Part shown: piece by piece, positions 1 to 5,950 of the stretch
How the letters are laid out: every line of letters begins with the position of its first letter
Position numbering within the stretch: position 1 is the first letter of the stretch
Source of the DNA: DASWUD01 sp036401755
GTDB taxonomy: Bacteria; Pseudomonadota; Gammaproteobacteria; Thiohalomonadales; Thiohalomonadaceae
DNA length: 6,715 nt
Assembly (NCBI GenBank): GCA_036401755.1
Contig: DASWUD010000239.1
Location: 1 to 6,715, forward strand
Reading direction: 5' to 3'
Program-made: the position numbers and the translations under genes
The notes under the pieces: generated by a model
The model's database searches: none
What the model saw: only the letters and a program-made list of their open reading frames with translations
Told to the model about the DNA's origin: nothing

Positions 1-809
1 ACCTTGAGTTGCGGGAAGTCCTGGCTGAGCAGCGCGAGATTTTCCGGCTGCGCACCACGCCACGCGTAGATCGACTGATCGTCGTCGCCCACCACTGTGA
101 GCGCCGCACGCGGCCCGACCAGCAGTTTCACCAGCCGGTACTGCGTGGCGTTGGTGTCCTGGTACTCATCGACCAGCAGATAGCGGATCTGGTTCTGCCA
201 CTTTTCCAGAATGTCGGGATGCTGCTCGAACAGCACCACCGGCAGCATGATCAGATCATCGAAGTCGACCGCGTTGTAGGCCTTGAGGTGGCGGTTGTAC
301 TCGGCGTAGAGACGTGCCGCGCCGTGGGTGAGCGTATCGGGGGCATTGGCCGCTGCCACCTCGGGGACGATAAAGCTGTTCTTCCACGAGGAGATGAGGC
401 GCTGGATCTCCTCCACCTGCGCATCGTCCACCGACTCGCGGCGCAACAGCTCGCGCACCAGCGTGGCGCTGTCCTGCGAATCGAAGATGGAGAAGCCCGC
501 CTTGTAGCCGAGCGCCTTCAGCTCCTTGCGGATGATGTCGAGACCGAGTGTGTGGAAGGTGGAGACGCGCAGCCCCTTGCTCTCCTTGCCGGCAAGCAGC
601 TTGCCGACGCGCTCCTTCATCTCGCGCGACGCCTTGTTGGTGAAGGTGACGGCGGCGATGTTGCGCGGGCTGATGCCGCAGTTCTGGATCAGATGGGCGA
701 TCTTCTGCGTGATGACGCGCGTCTTGCCCGAGCCGGCACCGGCCAGCACCAGCAACGGGCCATCGATATAGCGAACCGCTTCTTTCTGTCGGGGATTGAG
801 ATCAGCCAC
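1..809 (-). CDS. rep: ATP-dependent DNA helicase Rep, N-terminal part (runs off left edge)
   Basis: Superfamily 1A 3'-5' DNA helicase that helps replication forks pass bound proteins and restart. I translated it by hand from the minus strand; 269 codons are present of a family length near 670. Visible motifs, in order: the N-terminal LNPRQKEAV Q-motif region (residues 4-12), Walker A AGAGSGKT (23-30), motif Ia TFTNKA (55-60), DEAD-like motif II DEYQD (214-218) and motif III GDDDQSIYAWRG (241-252). The run from Walker A through NIAAVTFTNKASREMKERVG resembles E. coli Rep more closely than UvrD or PcrA, so Rep is preferred. The start is GTG (809-807), giving MADLNPRQ. An in-frame TGA at 818-816, three codons upstream, rules out any earlier start. 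No good Shine-Dalgarno sequence precedes it. The C-terminal half, with domains 2A and 2B, is outside the window. Confidence 0.95.
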   Translation of the reverse strand, partial: MADLNPRQKEAVRYIDGPLLVLAGAGSGKTRVITQKIAHLIQNCGISPRNIAAVTFTNKASREMKERVGKLLAGKESKGLRVSTFHTLGLDIIRKELKALGYKAGFSIFDSQDSATLVRELLRRESVDDAQVEEIQRLISSWKNSFIVPEVAAANAPDTLTHGAARLYAEYNRHLKAYNAVDFDDLIMLPVVLFEQHPDILEKWQNQIRYLLVDEYQDTNATQYRLVKLLVGPRAALTVVGDDDQSIYAWRGAQPENLALLSQDFPQLK

Positions 810-826
810 GGGGAGTCAGGGGGAAT

Positions 827-849
827 CTGGTAAAGGACCATTTTACCAG
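827..849. promoter_or_regulatory. Perfect 8-bp inverted repeat in the rep leader
   Basis: CTGGTAAA (827-834) and TTTACCAG (842-849) are exact inverted copies separated by 7 bp. The element lies 17 bp before the rep GTG codon. It could be a two-fold symmetric operator, or a hairpin at the 5' end of the rep mRNA if transcription begins upstream of it. No T-run follows on the rep strand, so a simple terminator is unlikely. The function is unknown. Confidence 0.5.
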
Positions 850-851
850 CT

Positions 852-866
852 TGGCCGGCCCGGCCA
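852..866. repeat. 15-bp perfect G+C palindrome
   Basis: TGGCCGG and CCGGCCA flank a single C, giving a perfect 15-bp inverted repeat that starts 3 bp after the TGGTAAA palindrome. It contains the 8-bp site GGCCGGCC. It may be an operator, a hairpin or chance in G+C-rich DNA. Confidence 0.4.
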
Positions 867-933
867 CGGAACGGTTCTTCAAAAATTTTGATTGGTTGGT
901 AAGTGGCTGATTTGCATGTGGATGGATTGAGAA

Positions 934-968
934 CCCCTCTCCCTAACTCTCTCCCGGAGGGGGAGGGG
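934..968. repeat. CCCTC/GAGGG intergenic palindromic repeat, copy A
   Basis: A pyrimidine-rich arm (934-955, beginning CCCCTCTCCCTAACTCTCTC) is followed directly by a purine-rich arm, GGAGGGGGAGGGG (956-968), so the strand can fold back on itself. The pattern CCCTCACCCTAACCCTCTCCC is one I know as a common intergenic repeat in proteobacteria. A related copy lies in inverted orientation at 3092-3142, before the dnaJ-like gene. Confidence 0.6.
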
Positions 969-979
969 ATAAAAGATCG

Positions 980-1053
980 TGTAGGGCGCAATCCTGCTGC
1001 GCCGCATGTTCAATGTGAACGAGGCCATAGGCGCAATTGGATTGCGCCCTACA
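980..1053. repeat. REP/BIME-like palindromic repeat, copy 1
   Basis: A 74-bp element bounded by perfect 15-bp inverted repeats, TGTAGGGCGCAATCC (980-994) and GGATTGCGCCCTACA (1039-1053). Each half can also fold alone: GGCGCA/TGCGCC at 985-1003 and GGCGCAAT/ATTGCGCC at 1030-1048 with a 3-nt loop. This two-hairpin design resembles paired REP units (BIMEs), which are mobilised in trans by RAYT Y1 transposases. No transposase is in the window. A second copy in the same orientation is at 4251-4325. Confidence 0.75.
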
Positions 1054-1155
1054 TCAGAGGAGGTCCCACAAGCTAGTCAGTAGCAACTTACCCTCGCCCC
1101 CGTCTGCCCCCCGGGCAGGGGTACCGCACGGGCAATCCCCATCCTGTGACCTAGA

Positions 1156-1181
1156 CTTGAACTCTCTACCGTATTCACCAC
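1156..1181 (+). promoter_or_regulatory. Candidate sigma-32 (heat-shock) promoter for the dnaK-like gene
   Basis: CTTGAAC at 1156-1162 matches six of seven positions of the RpoH -35 element CTTGAAA. After a 14-bp gap, CACCAC at 1176-1181 matches four of six positions of the -10 core CCCCAT. Transcription would begin near 1188, leaving a leader of about 20 nt that holds the ribosome-binding site. The -35 match is good and the -10 is weak. No sigma-70 -10 box lies at the right distance from TTGAAC. There is no CIRCE-type TTAGCACTC palindrome. Confidence 0.4.
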
Positions 1182-1196
1182 GGCGCGATTTGCGCC

Positions 1197-1204
1197 GGAG
1201 GAGA
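1197..1204 (+). promoter_or_regulatory. Ribosome-binding site of the dnaK-like gene
   Basis: GGAGGAGA ends 5 nt before the ATG at 1210. It is a strong Shine-Dalgarno sequence that fixes the start giving MAIIGIDLGT, which matches the usual Hsp70 N-terminus. Confidence 0.8.
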
Positions 1205-1209
1205 TTTCC

Positions 1210-3069
1210 ATGGCGATCATCGGCATCGATCTCGGCACATCCAACTCCGCGGCGGCGGTGCTGCGCGGCGGGCGGCCGGTCATCATCCCCAGTGCGGAGG
1301 GGGTGAGCCTGGGGGGCAAGGCGTTCCCCAGCTATGTGGCGCTCACCGCCGACGGCCAGACGCTGATCGGTGAGCCGGCGCGGCGCCAGGCGACCTCCAA
1401 CCCGGAGGGGACCGCCACCGCCTTCAAGCGCAAGATGGGGCAGCGCGTCACCGTGCGGCTGCGCGACAAGGAGTTCACCCCCGAGCAGCTCTCCGCCTTC
1501 CTGCTGCAGAAGATCAAGCGCGATGCCGAAGCCTTTCTCGGCGAGCCGGTGACAAAGGCAGTGGTGACGGTGCCCGCCTACTTCGATGACAACCAGCGAT
1601 CAGCAACGAAAGATGCCTGCCGTATCGCTGGTCTCAATGTGGAGCGGCTAGTCAATGAACCGACAGCGGCTTCACTGGCCTATGGGCTGGATCGTCTCGG
1701 TCAGGAGCTGCGCATCGCGGTGCTCGACTTCGGCGGCGGCACCCTCGATGTCACCATCATGGAGTTCGGCAAGGGAGTATTCGAGGTGAAGGCGACCAGC
1801 GGCGATACGCAGTTGGGCGGCACTGACATGAACGAAAACGTACGAGACTATCTGGCGCAGAAGTTCGAGATCGAGCACGGCATCGCTGTGCACAACGACA
1901 ACAAGGCGATGGCGCGGCTGCTGGAGGCGGCGGAGATCGCCAAGATCGAACTCTCCACTTCGACCACTACCCACATCAGCCTGCCCTATCTCAGCTCGAA
2001 GAGCGGCACACCGGTGCACATGGAGCTCGATCTGTCGCGCACCGAGCTGGAGCGGCTGGTGCGCCCGGTGGTGGAGCGCTGTCGGGCACCGATTGAACAG
2101 GCGCTGCGCGATGCAGGCATCACAGCTAAAGAGGTGGACCGTATCGTGCTGGTGGGCGGTCCGACGCGCATGCCCATCGTGCGCTCCTTCTTCGAAGAGC
2201 TGTTCGGGCGCAAGGCAGAAACGGGTGTCGATCCGATGGAGTGCGTGGCGCAAGGCGCGGCGATCCAGGCGGGGGTGCTCTCGGGCGAGATGGGCGACAT
2301 CGTGCTGGTGGATGTCACGCCGCTCAGCCTCGGGGTCGAAACACTGGGTGGCGTGGCCACCACGTTGATTGCACGCAACACGCCGATTCCGGTCAAGAAG
2401 AGCGAGAACTTCACCACTGCCGCCGACATGCAGACCACGGTGACGGTGCATGTCTATCAGGGTGAGCGGCCGATGGCGGCCGACAATACCAGCCTTGGTG
2501 AATTCAACCTCGCCGGCCTCGCTCCCGCGCCGCGCGGCGTACCGAAGATCGAGGTGACCTTCGATATCGACAGTAACGGCATCCTCAATGTGGCGGCGAA
2601 GGACGTGGCCACCGGCAAATCGCAATCGATCACCATCACCGGCTCGACACGCCTCAGCGAAGCGGAGAAGAAGCACATGGTGGAAGAGGCGGAGAAATAT
2701 GCCGCGCAGGACAAGCAGCGGCGCGAGACGGCCGACAAATTGAATGCGGCCGATGCCACCTGCTATCAAGCCGAAAAGATGCTGGCCGATTTTGTTGACA
2801 AGTTGCCCGGTGAGACACTGACCAAACTCGAAGGGGCATTGCGCGAAACGCGCGAGGCGATCACCAAGAAGGATGTAACACTGGCTACCGAGAAAGCGGA
2901 AAAGCTGACCAAGGTGATGAAAGAGGCAGGCGCCGCTATCTACGCGCAAACCCCCGGTGCCTATACTGCCGGAGCGAAGCAGGGCGGGACGGAAGAGGAG
3001 GAGGCCGCAGGGACACCACCGCATGGCAAGGTGGTGGATGCAGAGTTCAAGGAGTCACCCCGCCCGTAA
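1210..3069 (+). CDS. dnaK: DnaK-type Hsp70 chaperone, probably a secondary paralogue
   Basis: Cytosolic ATP-driven chaperone that binds and releases unfolded polypeptides, with a J-protein stimulating hydrolysis. It has 619 residues; E. coli DnaK has 638. The nucleotide-binding domain (about 1-362) has phosphate-1 IDLGTSNS (6-13), phosphate-2 LDFGGGTLD (172-180) and adenosine motif IVLVGGPTRMP (312-322). The interdomain linker VLVDVTPLSLG (365-375) and the substrate-binding domain (about 376-480) follow, then a helical lid and an acidic tail with EEEE and VVDAEF near the C-terminus. Between KRKMG (73-77) and TPEQLSAFLLQ (90-100) it lacks about 25 residues present in E. coli DnaK, as do Gram-positive DnaKs. 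Position 11 is Ser where E. coli has Thr. The DnaJ partner gene begins 80 bp downstream; there is no grpE nearby. Family assignment is secure; paralogue status is inference. HscA is unlikely because DnaK-like linker and substrate-domain sequences are kept and no isc genes are adjacent. Confidence 0.93.
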   Translation: MAIIGIDLGTSNSAAAVLRGGRPVIIPSAEGVSLGGKAFPSYVALTADGQTLIGEPARRQATSNPEGTATAFKRKMGQRVTVRLRDKEFTPEQLSAFLLQKIKRDAEAFLGEPVTKAVVTVPAYFDDNQRSATKDACRIAGLNVERLVNEPTAASLAYGLDRLGQELRIAVLDFGGGTLDVTIMEFGKGVFEVKATSGDTQLGGTDMNENVRDYLAQKFEIEHGIAVHNDNKAMARLLEAAEIAKIELSTSTTTHISLPYLSSKSGTPVHMELDLSRTELERLVRPVVERCRAPIEQALRDAGITAKEVDRIVLVGGPTRMPIVRSFFEELFGRKAETGVDPMECVAQGAAIQAGVLSGEMGDIVLVDVTPLSLGVETLGGVATTLIARNTPIPVKKSENFTTAADMQTTVTVHVYQGERPMAADNTSLGEFNLAGLAPAPRGVPKIEVTFDIDSNGILNVAAKDVATGKSQSITITGSTRLSEAEKKHMVEEAEKYAAQDKQRRETADKLNAADATCYQAEKMLADFVDKLPGETLTKLEGALRETREAITKKDVTLATEKAEKLTKVMKEAGAAIYAQTPGAYTAGAKQGGTEEEEAAGTPPHGKVVDAEFKESPRP

Positions 3070-3091
3070 CAGAGGCATTAATAAGATAGTT

Positions 3092-3142
3092 CCCTCTCCT
3101 TCCGGGATTTATGCCCGCAGGGTAGAGGGTCAGGGTGAGGGG
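3092..3142. repeat. CCCTC/GAGGG intergenic palindromic repeat, copy B, in the dnaJ leader
   Basis: The purine-rich arm (3120-3142) read on the minus strand begins CCCCTCACCCTGACCCTCTA, matching copy A (934-955) with a few differences and one extra base. On the plus strand CCCTCT (3092-3097) can pair with AGAGGG (3124-3129). Inside this, CGGG (3103-3106) pairs with CCCG (3114-3117) around a 7-nt loop. The element fills most of the 80-bp gap between dnaK and dnaJ, and its last bases act as the dnaJ ribosome-binding site. Confidence 0.6.
3137..3142 (+). promoter_or_regulatory. Ribosome-binding site of the dnaJ-like gene
   Basis: GAGGGG lies 7 nt before the ATG at 3150, a good spacing. It therefore selects ATG 3150 (MAEAQRDYYEVLGV, the usual DnaJ start) over the in-frame GTG at 3135, which would begin upstream of this site. 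The motif is the terminal part of the palindromic repeat. Confidence 0.65.
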
Positions 3143-3149
3143 ATCTCAA

Positions 3150-4244
3150 ATGGCCGAAGCACAGCGCGACTACTACGAAGTGCTCGGCGTCTCACGGGAT
3201 GCGGATCTCAAGGTGATCAAGGATGCCTTCCGCCGCCTTGCGCTGAAATATCACCCCGACCGCAACAAGAGTCCTGATGCCGAGGAGAAGTTCAAGGAGA
3301 TCGCTGCCGCCTATGCGGTGCTCTCCGACCCGAAGAAGCGTGCCGATTACGATGCGCGCGGCTTTGCCAGCGTCTCTGGCGTCAGCGCAGAGGATCTCTT
3401 CAGCGGCATCAATTTCAGCGACATCTTCAACCATCTCGGCACCGGCTTCGATTTCGGCGGCGATCTGTTTGATCGTCTGTTCCGGCGTGGCCGCGCCGGG
3501 CCGGTGCGCGGTGCAGATGCAGAATTTGAGTTATCTCTGACGTTGGAGCAGATACACCGCGGTGGCGAGGAGACGATTCGTTATACGCGCCTGGTAGAGT
3601 GCCCGCTTTGTCACGGTTCGGGGGCCGAGCCCGGCACGCAGCCTCGTCGCTGTGAAACTTGCGGTGGCAGTGGCCAGCAGGTGCTGCGGCGTGGTGGGAA
3701 AGAGAATCTCTTCATCCAACAAGTGATCACCTGTCCCACCTGTCACGGCCTGGGCACCATCATCGACCACCCCTGCAAGCAGTGTCACGGCAGCGGGCGC
3801 GTTGATCACGTTGAGTCACTCAAGGTGCGTATTCCGGAAGGTATCGAAGAGGGCACAGCGTTGCGCATACCCGGCCACGGCATGCCCAGCCCCGAGCGTG
3901 GTGGGGTGGCCGGCGATCTCTACGTGGTGGTGCACTCGCAGCCCGATCAGCGCTTCGAACGGCATCATGCCGATCTGTGGCGCGTCGAGATGATCCCGCT
4001 CACCAGTGCCGTGCTCGGCGACAAGATCAGCGTGCCGACCCTCGATGGCTCACTCAGGGTCACGATTCCCCCCGGCACCCAACCTGGCTCCATCTTGCGC
4101 CTGCGCGGCAAGGGGCTGCCGATCTTCGGCGGGCACGGTCATGGTGATCTCAATCTGCGCATTGACGTGCACGTGCCCGAGCATTTATCACGTGAAGAGC
4201 GGAAATTGTATGAGGAGTTGCACAGGTTGAATGGGCGGGCATGA
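3150..4244 (+). CDS. dnaJ: Class A (type I) DnaJ co-chaperone
   Basis: J-protein that delivers clients to Hsp70 and stimulates its ATPase activity. It has 364 residues; E. coli DnaJ has 376. The J-domain (about 6-70) has HPD at 35-37 in KYHPDRN and the helix-IV region KKRADYDARGF. The linker (about 71-118) holds SDIF and FDFGGDLFDRLF but is poorer in glycine than a typical G/F region. Four zinc-binding CxxCxGxG repeats follow: CPLCHGSG (C151/C154), CETCGGSG (C168/C171), CPTCHGLG (C195/C198) and CKQCHGSG (C209/C212). The beta-sandwich substrate domains then run to about 345, with a short C-terminal helix. All eight zinc cysteines are present, so it appears functional. It follows the dnaK-like gene by 80 bp on the same strand and is probably its dedicated partner, either co-transcribed or separated by the intervening palindrome. 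Whether it is the main dnaJ or a second copy cannot be told from the window. Confidence 0.92.
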   Translation: MAEAQRDYYEVLGVSRDADLKVIKDAFRRLALKYHPDRNKSPDAEEKFKEIAAAYAVLSDPKKRADYDARGFASVSGVSAEDLFSGINFSDIFNHLGTGFDFGGDLFDRLFRRGRAGPVRGADAEFELSLTLEQIHRGGEETIRYTRLVECPLCHGSGAEPGTQPRRCETCGGSGQQVLRRGGKENLFIQQVITCPTCHGLGTIIDHPCKQCHGSGRVDHVESLKVRIPEGIEEGTALRIPGHGMPSPERGGVAGDLYVVVHSQPDQRFERHHADLWRVEMIPLTSAVLGDKISVPTLDGSLRVTIPPGTQPGSILRLRGKGLPIFGGHGHGDLNLRIDVHVPEHLSREERKLYEELHRLNGRA

Positions 4245-4250
4245 ACATGC

Positions 4251-4325
4251 AGTAGGGCGCAATCCCATTGCGTCGCATGATTAATGTGAGATGAGGCCAT
4301 AGGCGCAATAGGATTGCGCCCTACA
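4251..4325. repeat. REP/BIME-like palindromic repeat, copy 2
   Basis: A 75-bp element in the same orientation as the copy at 980-1053. Its ends are GTAGGGCGCAATCC (4252-4265) and GGATTGCGCCCTAC (4311-4324), a perfect 14-bp inverted repeat. By hand alignment about 64 of 75 positions agree with copy 1, with the differences mostly in the interior. The left half can fold as GGCGCAAT/ATTGCGTC (4256-4274, one G-U pair) and the right half as GGCGCAAT/ATTGCGCC (4302-4320). It begins 6 bp after the dnaJ stop and lies between convergent genes, so its hairpins could also act as a 3' mRNA barrier or bidirectional terminator. No T-run is present. Confidence 0.75.
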
Positions 4326-4359
4326 TTGATTCGGTGTTGAGGGGACACAGTGGGTAATT

Positions 4360-4375
4360 AGCGATAGCGTAAGCG
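4360..4375. repeat. Three AGCG units at 6-bp spacing
   Basis: AGCG occurs at 4360, 4366 and 4372, an exact 6-bp period, just past the 3' end of yifB. It is short and may be chance. No function is assigned. Confidence 0.25.
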
Positions 4376-4383
4376 TACGAAAG

Positions 4384-5883
4384 TTATTGCCGATCAATTT
4401 TTCGATAGCCGATCGCTTCGGCAATATGCCCTGAGGCGATGTTTCTTTCACTGGCAAGATCGGCTATGGTTCGCGCCACGCGCAACAGCCGATGATAGGC
4501 TCGCGCTGAGAGGCCAAGCCGATCAATGGCCTGTTCCAGCAAGCGGCGTTCGCCTTCACCGAGCTTGCAATGACGCTCCACCTCGCGATTGCCCAGCGCG
4601 CTATTGGGTTTGCCTTGGCGCGACAAGGCGAAATCACGTGCGGCGACAACGCGGGTGCGCACTCGTTCACTGCTCTCTGGCACAGCATGATTGGCGTTGA
4701 GCAGCTCGCGCGGCAGACTCGGTACCTCGATATGCAGATCAATGCGATCCAGCAGCGGGCCGGAGATGCGCGCGCGATAGCGTGCCACCTGTTCGCTGGT
4801 GCAGTGACAGCGGCCGTTGGGGTGGCCGAGATAGCCGCAGGGGCAGGGGTTCATCGCGGCGATCAGTTGAAAGCGGGCGGGGAACTCCGCCTGGCGCGCG
4901 GCGCGCGAGATGATGATTCGCCCCGACTCCAGCGGTTCGCGCAACACCTCCAGCACCTTGCGATCGAACTCCGGCAGTTCGTCGAGGAACAGCACGCCGT
5001 GGTGGGCCAGCGAGATCTCGCCGGGGCGCGGGTGGCTGCCGCCGCCGACCAGCGCCACCGCTGAAGCGGTATGGTGCGGCGAACGGAAGGGGCGCACCTT
5101 CCACAGCGAGCGATCAAAGCCCCTGTCGCTGATCGAGGCGAGGGCCGCGCTCTCGATCGCCTCCTGCTCCTCCATCGGTGGCAGGATGCCGGGCAGACGC
5201 GCGGCGAGCATCGTCTTGCCGGTACCGGGCGGGCCGCTCATCAACAGTGAATGGGCACCGGCGGCGGCGATCTCCAGGGCGCGGCGCGCCTGATGCTGAC
5301 CGAGTACCTCAGTGAGATCGGGTTGATCGGCGAGGGGTTGAGAAAGATCGGCCACGGCCTGCGGCAACTGTTCGCGCCCGGCCAGATGGGCGCAGACCTG
5401 CAACAGATGCGTTGCACTCAGCACGGTACTGTTTTCCACCAATGCGGCCTCAGCCCCATTCGCTTGCGGCACCACCAGCGTGCGTCCGGCATTGCGGGTC
5501 TGCATCGCCATCGGCAGCACACCGCGCACCGGGCGCAACTCGCCGGAGAGGGCCAGCTCGCCGGCGAATTCATAACGCCCGAGCGTATCCTTGGGCAGTT
5601 GCCCCGACGCGGCGAGAATGCCGAGGGCGATGGGCAGATCGAAGCGGCCGCCCTCCTTGGGGAGATCGGCGGGGGCCAGGTTGATGGTGATGCGCCGCGC
5701 GGGAAATTCGAACTGGCTGGTGAGTAGCGCGCCGCGCACGCGGTCCTTGCTCTCCTTCACCGCCGCCTCGGGCAGGCCGACGATGTTGAGGGCCGGCAGC
5801 CCATTGGCGAGATGAACCTCGACCGTAACTAAAGGCGCATCGATGCCGAGCGCGGCGCGGCAATGGACAACTGCAAGTGACAT
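4384..5883 (-). CDS. yifB: YifB/ComM family Mg-chelatase-like AAA+ ATPase
   Basis: AAA+ ATPase of the YifB/ComM family. In Vibrio and Acinetobacter, ComM is a helicase promoting branch migration of incoming single-stranded DNA during natural transformation; the E. coli role is less clear. It has 499 residues, close to the family length. The N-terminal ChlI/Lon-like domain (about 20-141) includes GLPEAAVKESKDRVRGAL. The Mg-chelatase AAA+ core has Walker A GPPGTGKT (217-224), RPFRSPHHTAS (264-274), Walker B GVLFLDE (296-302), the cysteine-containing MNPCPCGYLG (344-353) with further Cys at 359 and 361, and SGPLLDRIDLHIEV (374-387). The C-terminal Mg-chelatase helical domain runs from about 400 to the end. 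The ATG at 5883 is preceded by GGGAAGGGAAG. ubiK ends 67 bp upstream on the same strand, so the two may share a transcript. It is intact and faces dnaJ convergently. Confidence 0.93.
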   Translation of the reverse strand: MSLAVVHCRAALGIDAPLVTVEVHLANGLPALNIVGLPEAAVKESKDRVRGALLTSQFEFPARRITINLAPADLPKEGGRFDLPIALGILAASGQLPKDTLGRYEFAGELALSGELRPVRGVLPMAMQTRNAGRTLVVPQANGAEAALVENSTVLSATHLLQVCAHLAGREQLPQAVADLSQPLADQPDLTEVLGQHQARRALEIAAAGAHSLLMSGPPGTGKTMLAARLPGILPPMEEQEAIESAALASISDRGFDRSLWKVRPFRSPHHTASAVALVGGGSHPRPGEISLAHHGVLFLDELPEFDRKVLEVLREPLESGRIIISRAARQAEFPARFQLIAAMNPCPCGYLGHPNGRCHCTSEQVARYRARISGPLLDRIDLHIEVPSLPRELLNANHAVPESSERVRTRVVAARDFALSRQGKPNSALGNREVERHCKLGEGERRLLEQAIDRLGLSARAYHRLLRVARTIADLASERNIASGHIAEAIGYRKIDRQ

Positions 5884-5950
5884 GGCTTCCCTTCCCTGTC
5901 TGGTGGGACGCGCGTGCGCCCCGTGCTGCTCAAGCTTTATCGCAAGCTGA

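Larger units (their letters stand above)
810..1209. other. Divergent rep / dnaK intergenic region
   Basis: This 400-bp stretch has no gene I can support. From left to right it holds two short perfect palindromes next to the rep start (827-849 and 852-866), a CCCTC/GAGGG palindromic repeat (934-968), a 74-bp REP-like palindrome (980-1053), a small G+C-rich hairpin CTGCCC-CCC-GGGCAG (1104-1118), a possible heat-shock promoter (1156-1181) and the dnaK ribosome-binding site (1197-1204). Short open frames across it on both strands are explained by base composition and the palindromes. Confidence 0.8.

Noticed and set aside
9..833. Long plus-strand open frame of 274 codons over the rep gene
   Set aside because: It is antisense to rep, whose helicase motifs are unmistakable on the minus strand. 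The product has no recognisable domain.
689..991. Minus-strand open frame of 100 codons with an ATG upstream of rep
   Set aside because: It overlaps the rep start in another frame and runs through the palindromes and repeats; its translation is low-complexity and family-less.
980..1053. CRISPR or IS fragment
   Set aside because: The element is a single palindrome with no spacer-repeat periodicity and no transposase remnant. It fits a REP-like element instead.
1672..3024. Minus-strand open frame of 450 codons inside the dnaK-like gene
   Set aside because: It is a shadow of G+C-rich coding sequence. The antisense product is His/Arg/Leu-rich with no domain, and the sense frame is a full Hsp70.
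3135..3149. Earlier GTG start for the dnaJ-like gene
   Set aside because: It would place the start before the good Shine-Dalgarno at 3137-3142 and add five residues not seen in DnaJ proteins. ATG 3150 is better.
4326..4383. Intrinsic terminator between dnaJ and yifB
   Set aside because: No G+C stem followed by a T-run is present on either strand; only the REP-like hairpins next to it could serve.
5251..5727. Plus-strand open frame of 158 codons within yifB
   Set aside because: It is antisense to the ChlI and Walker A region of YifB and has no start signal or domain.
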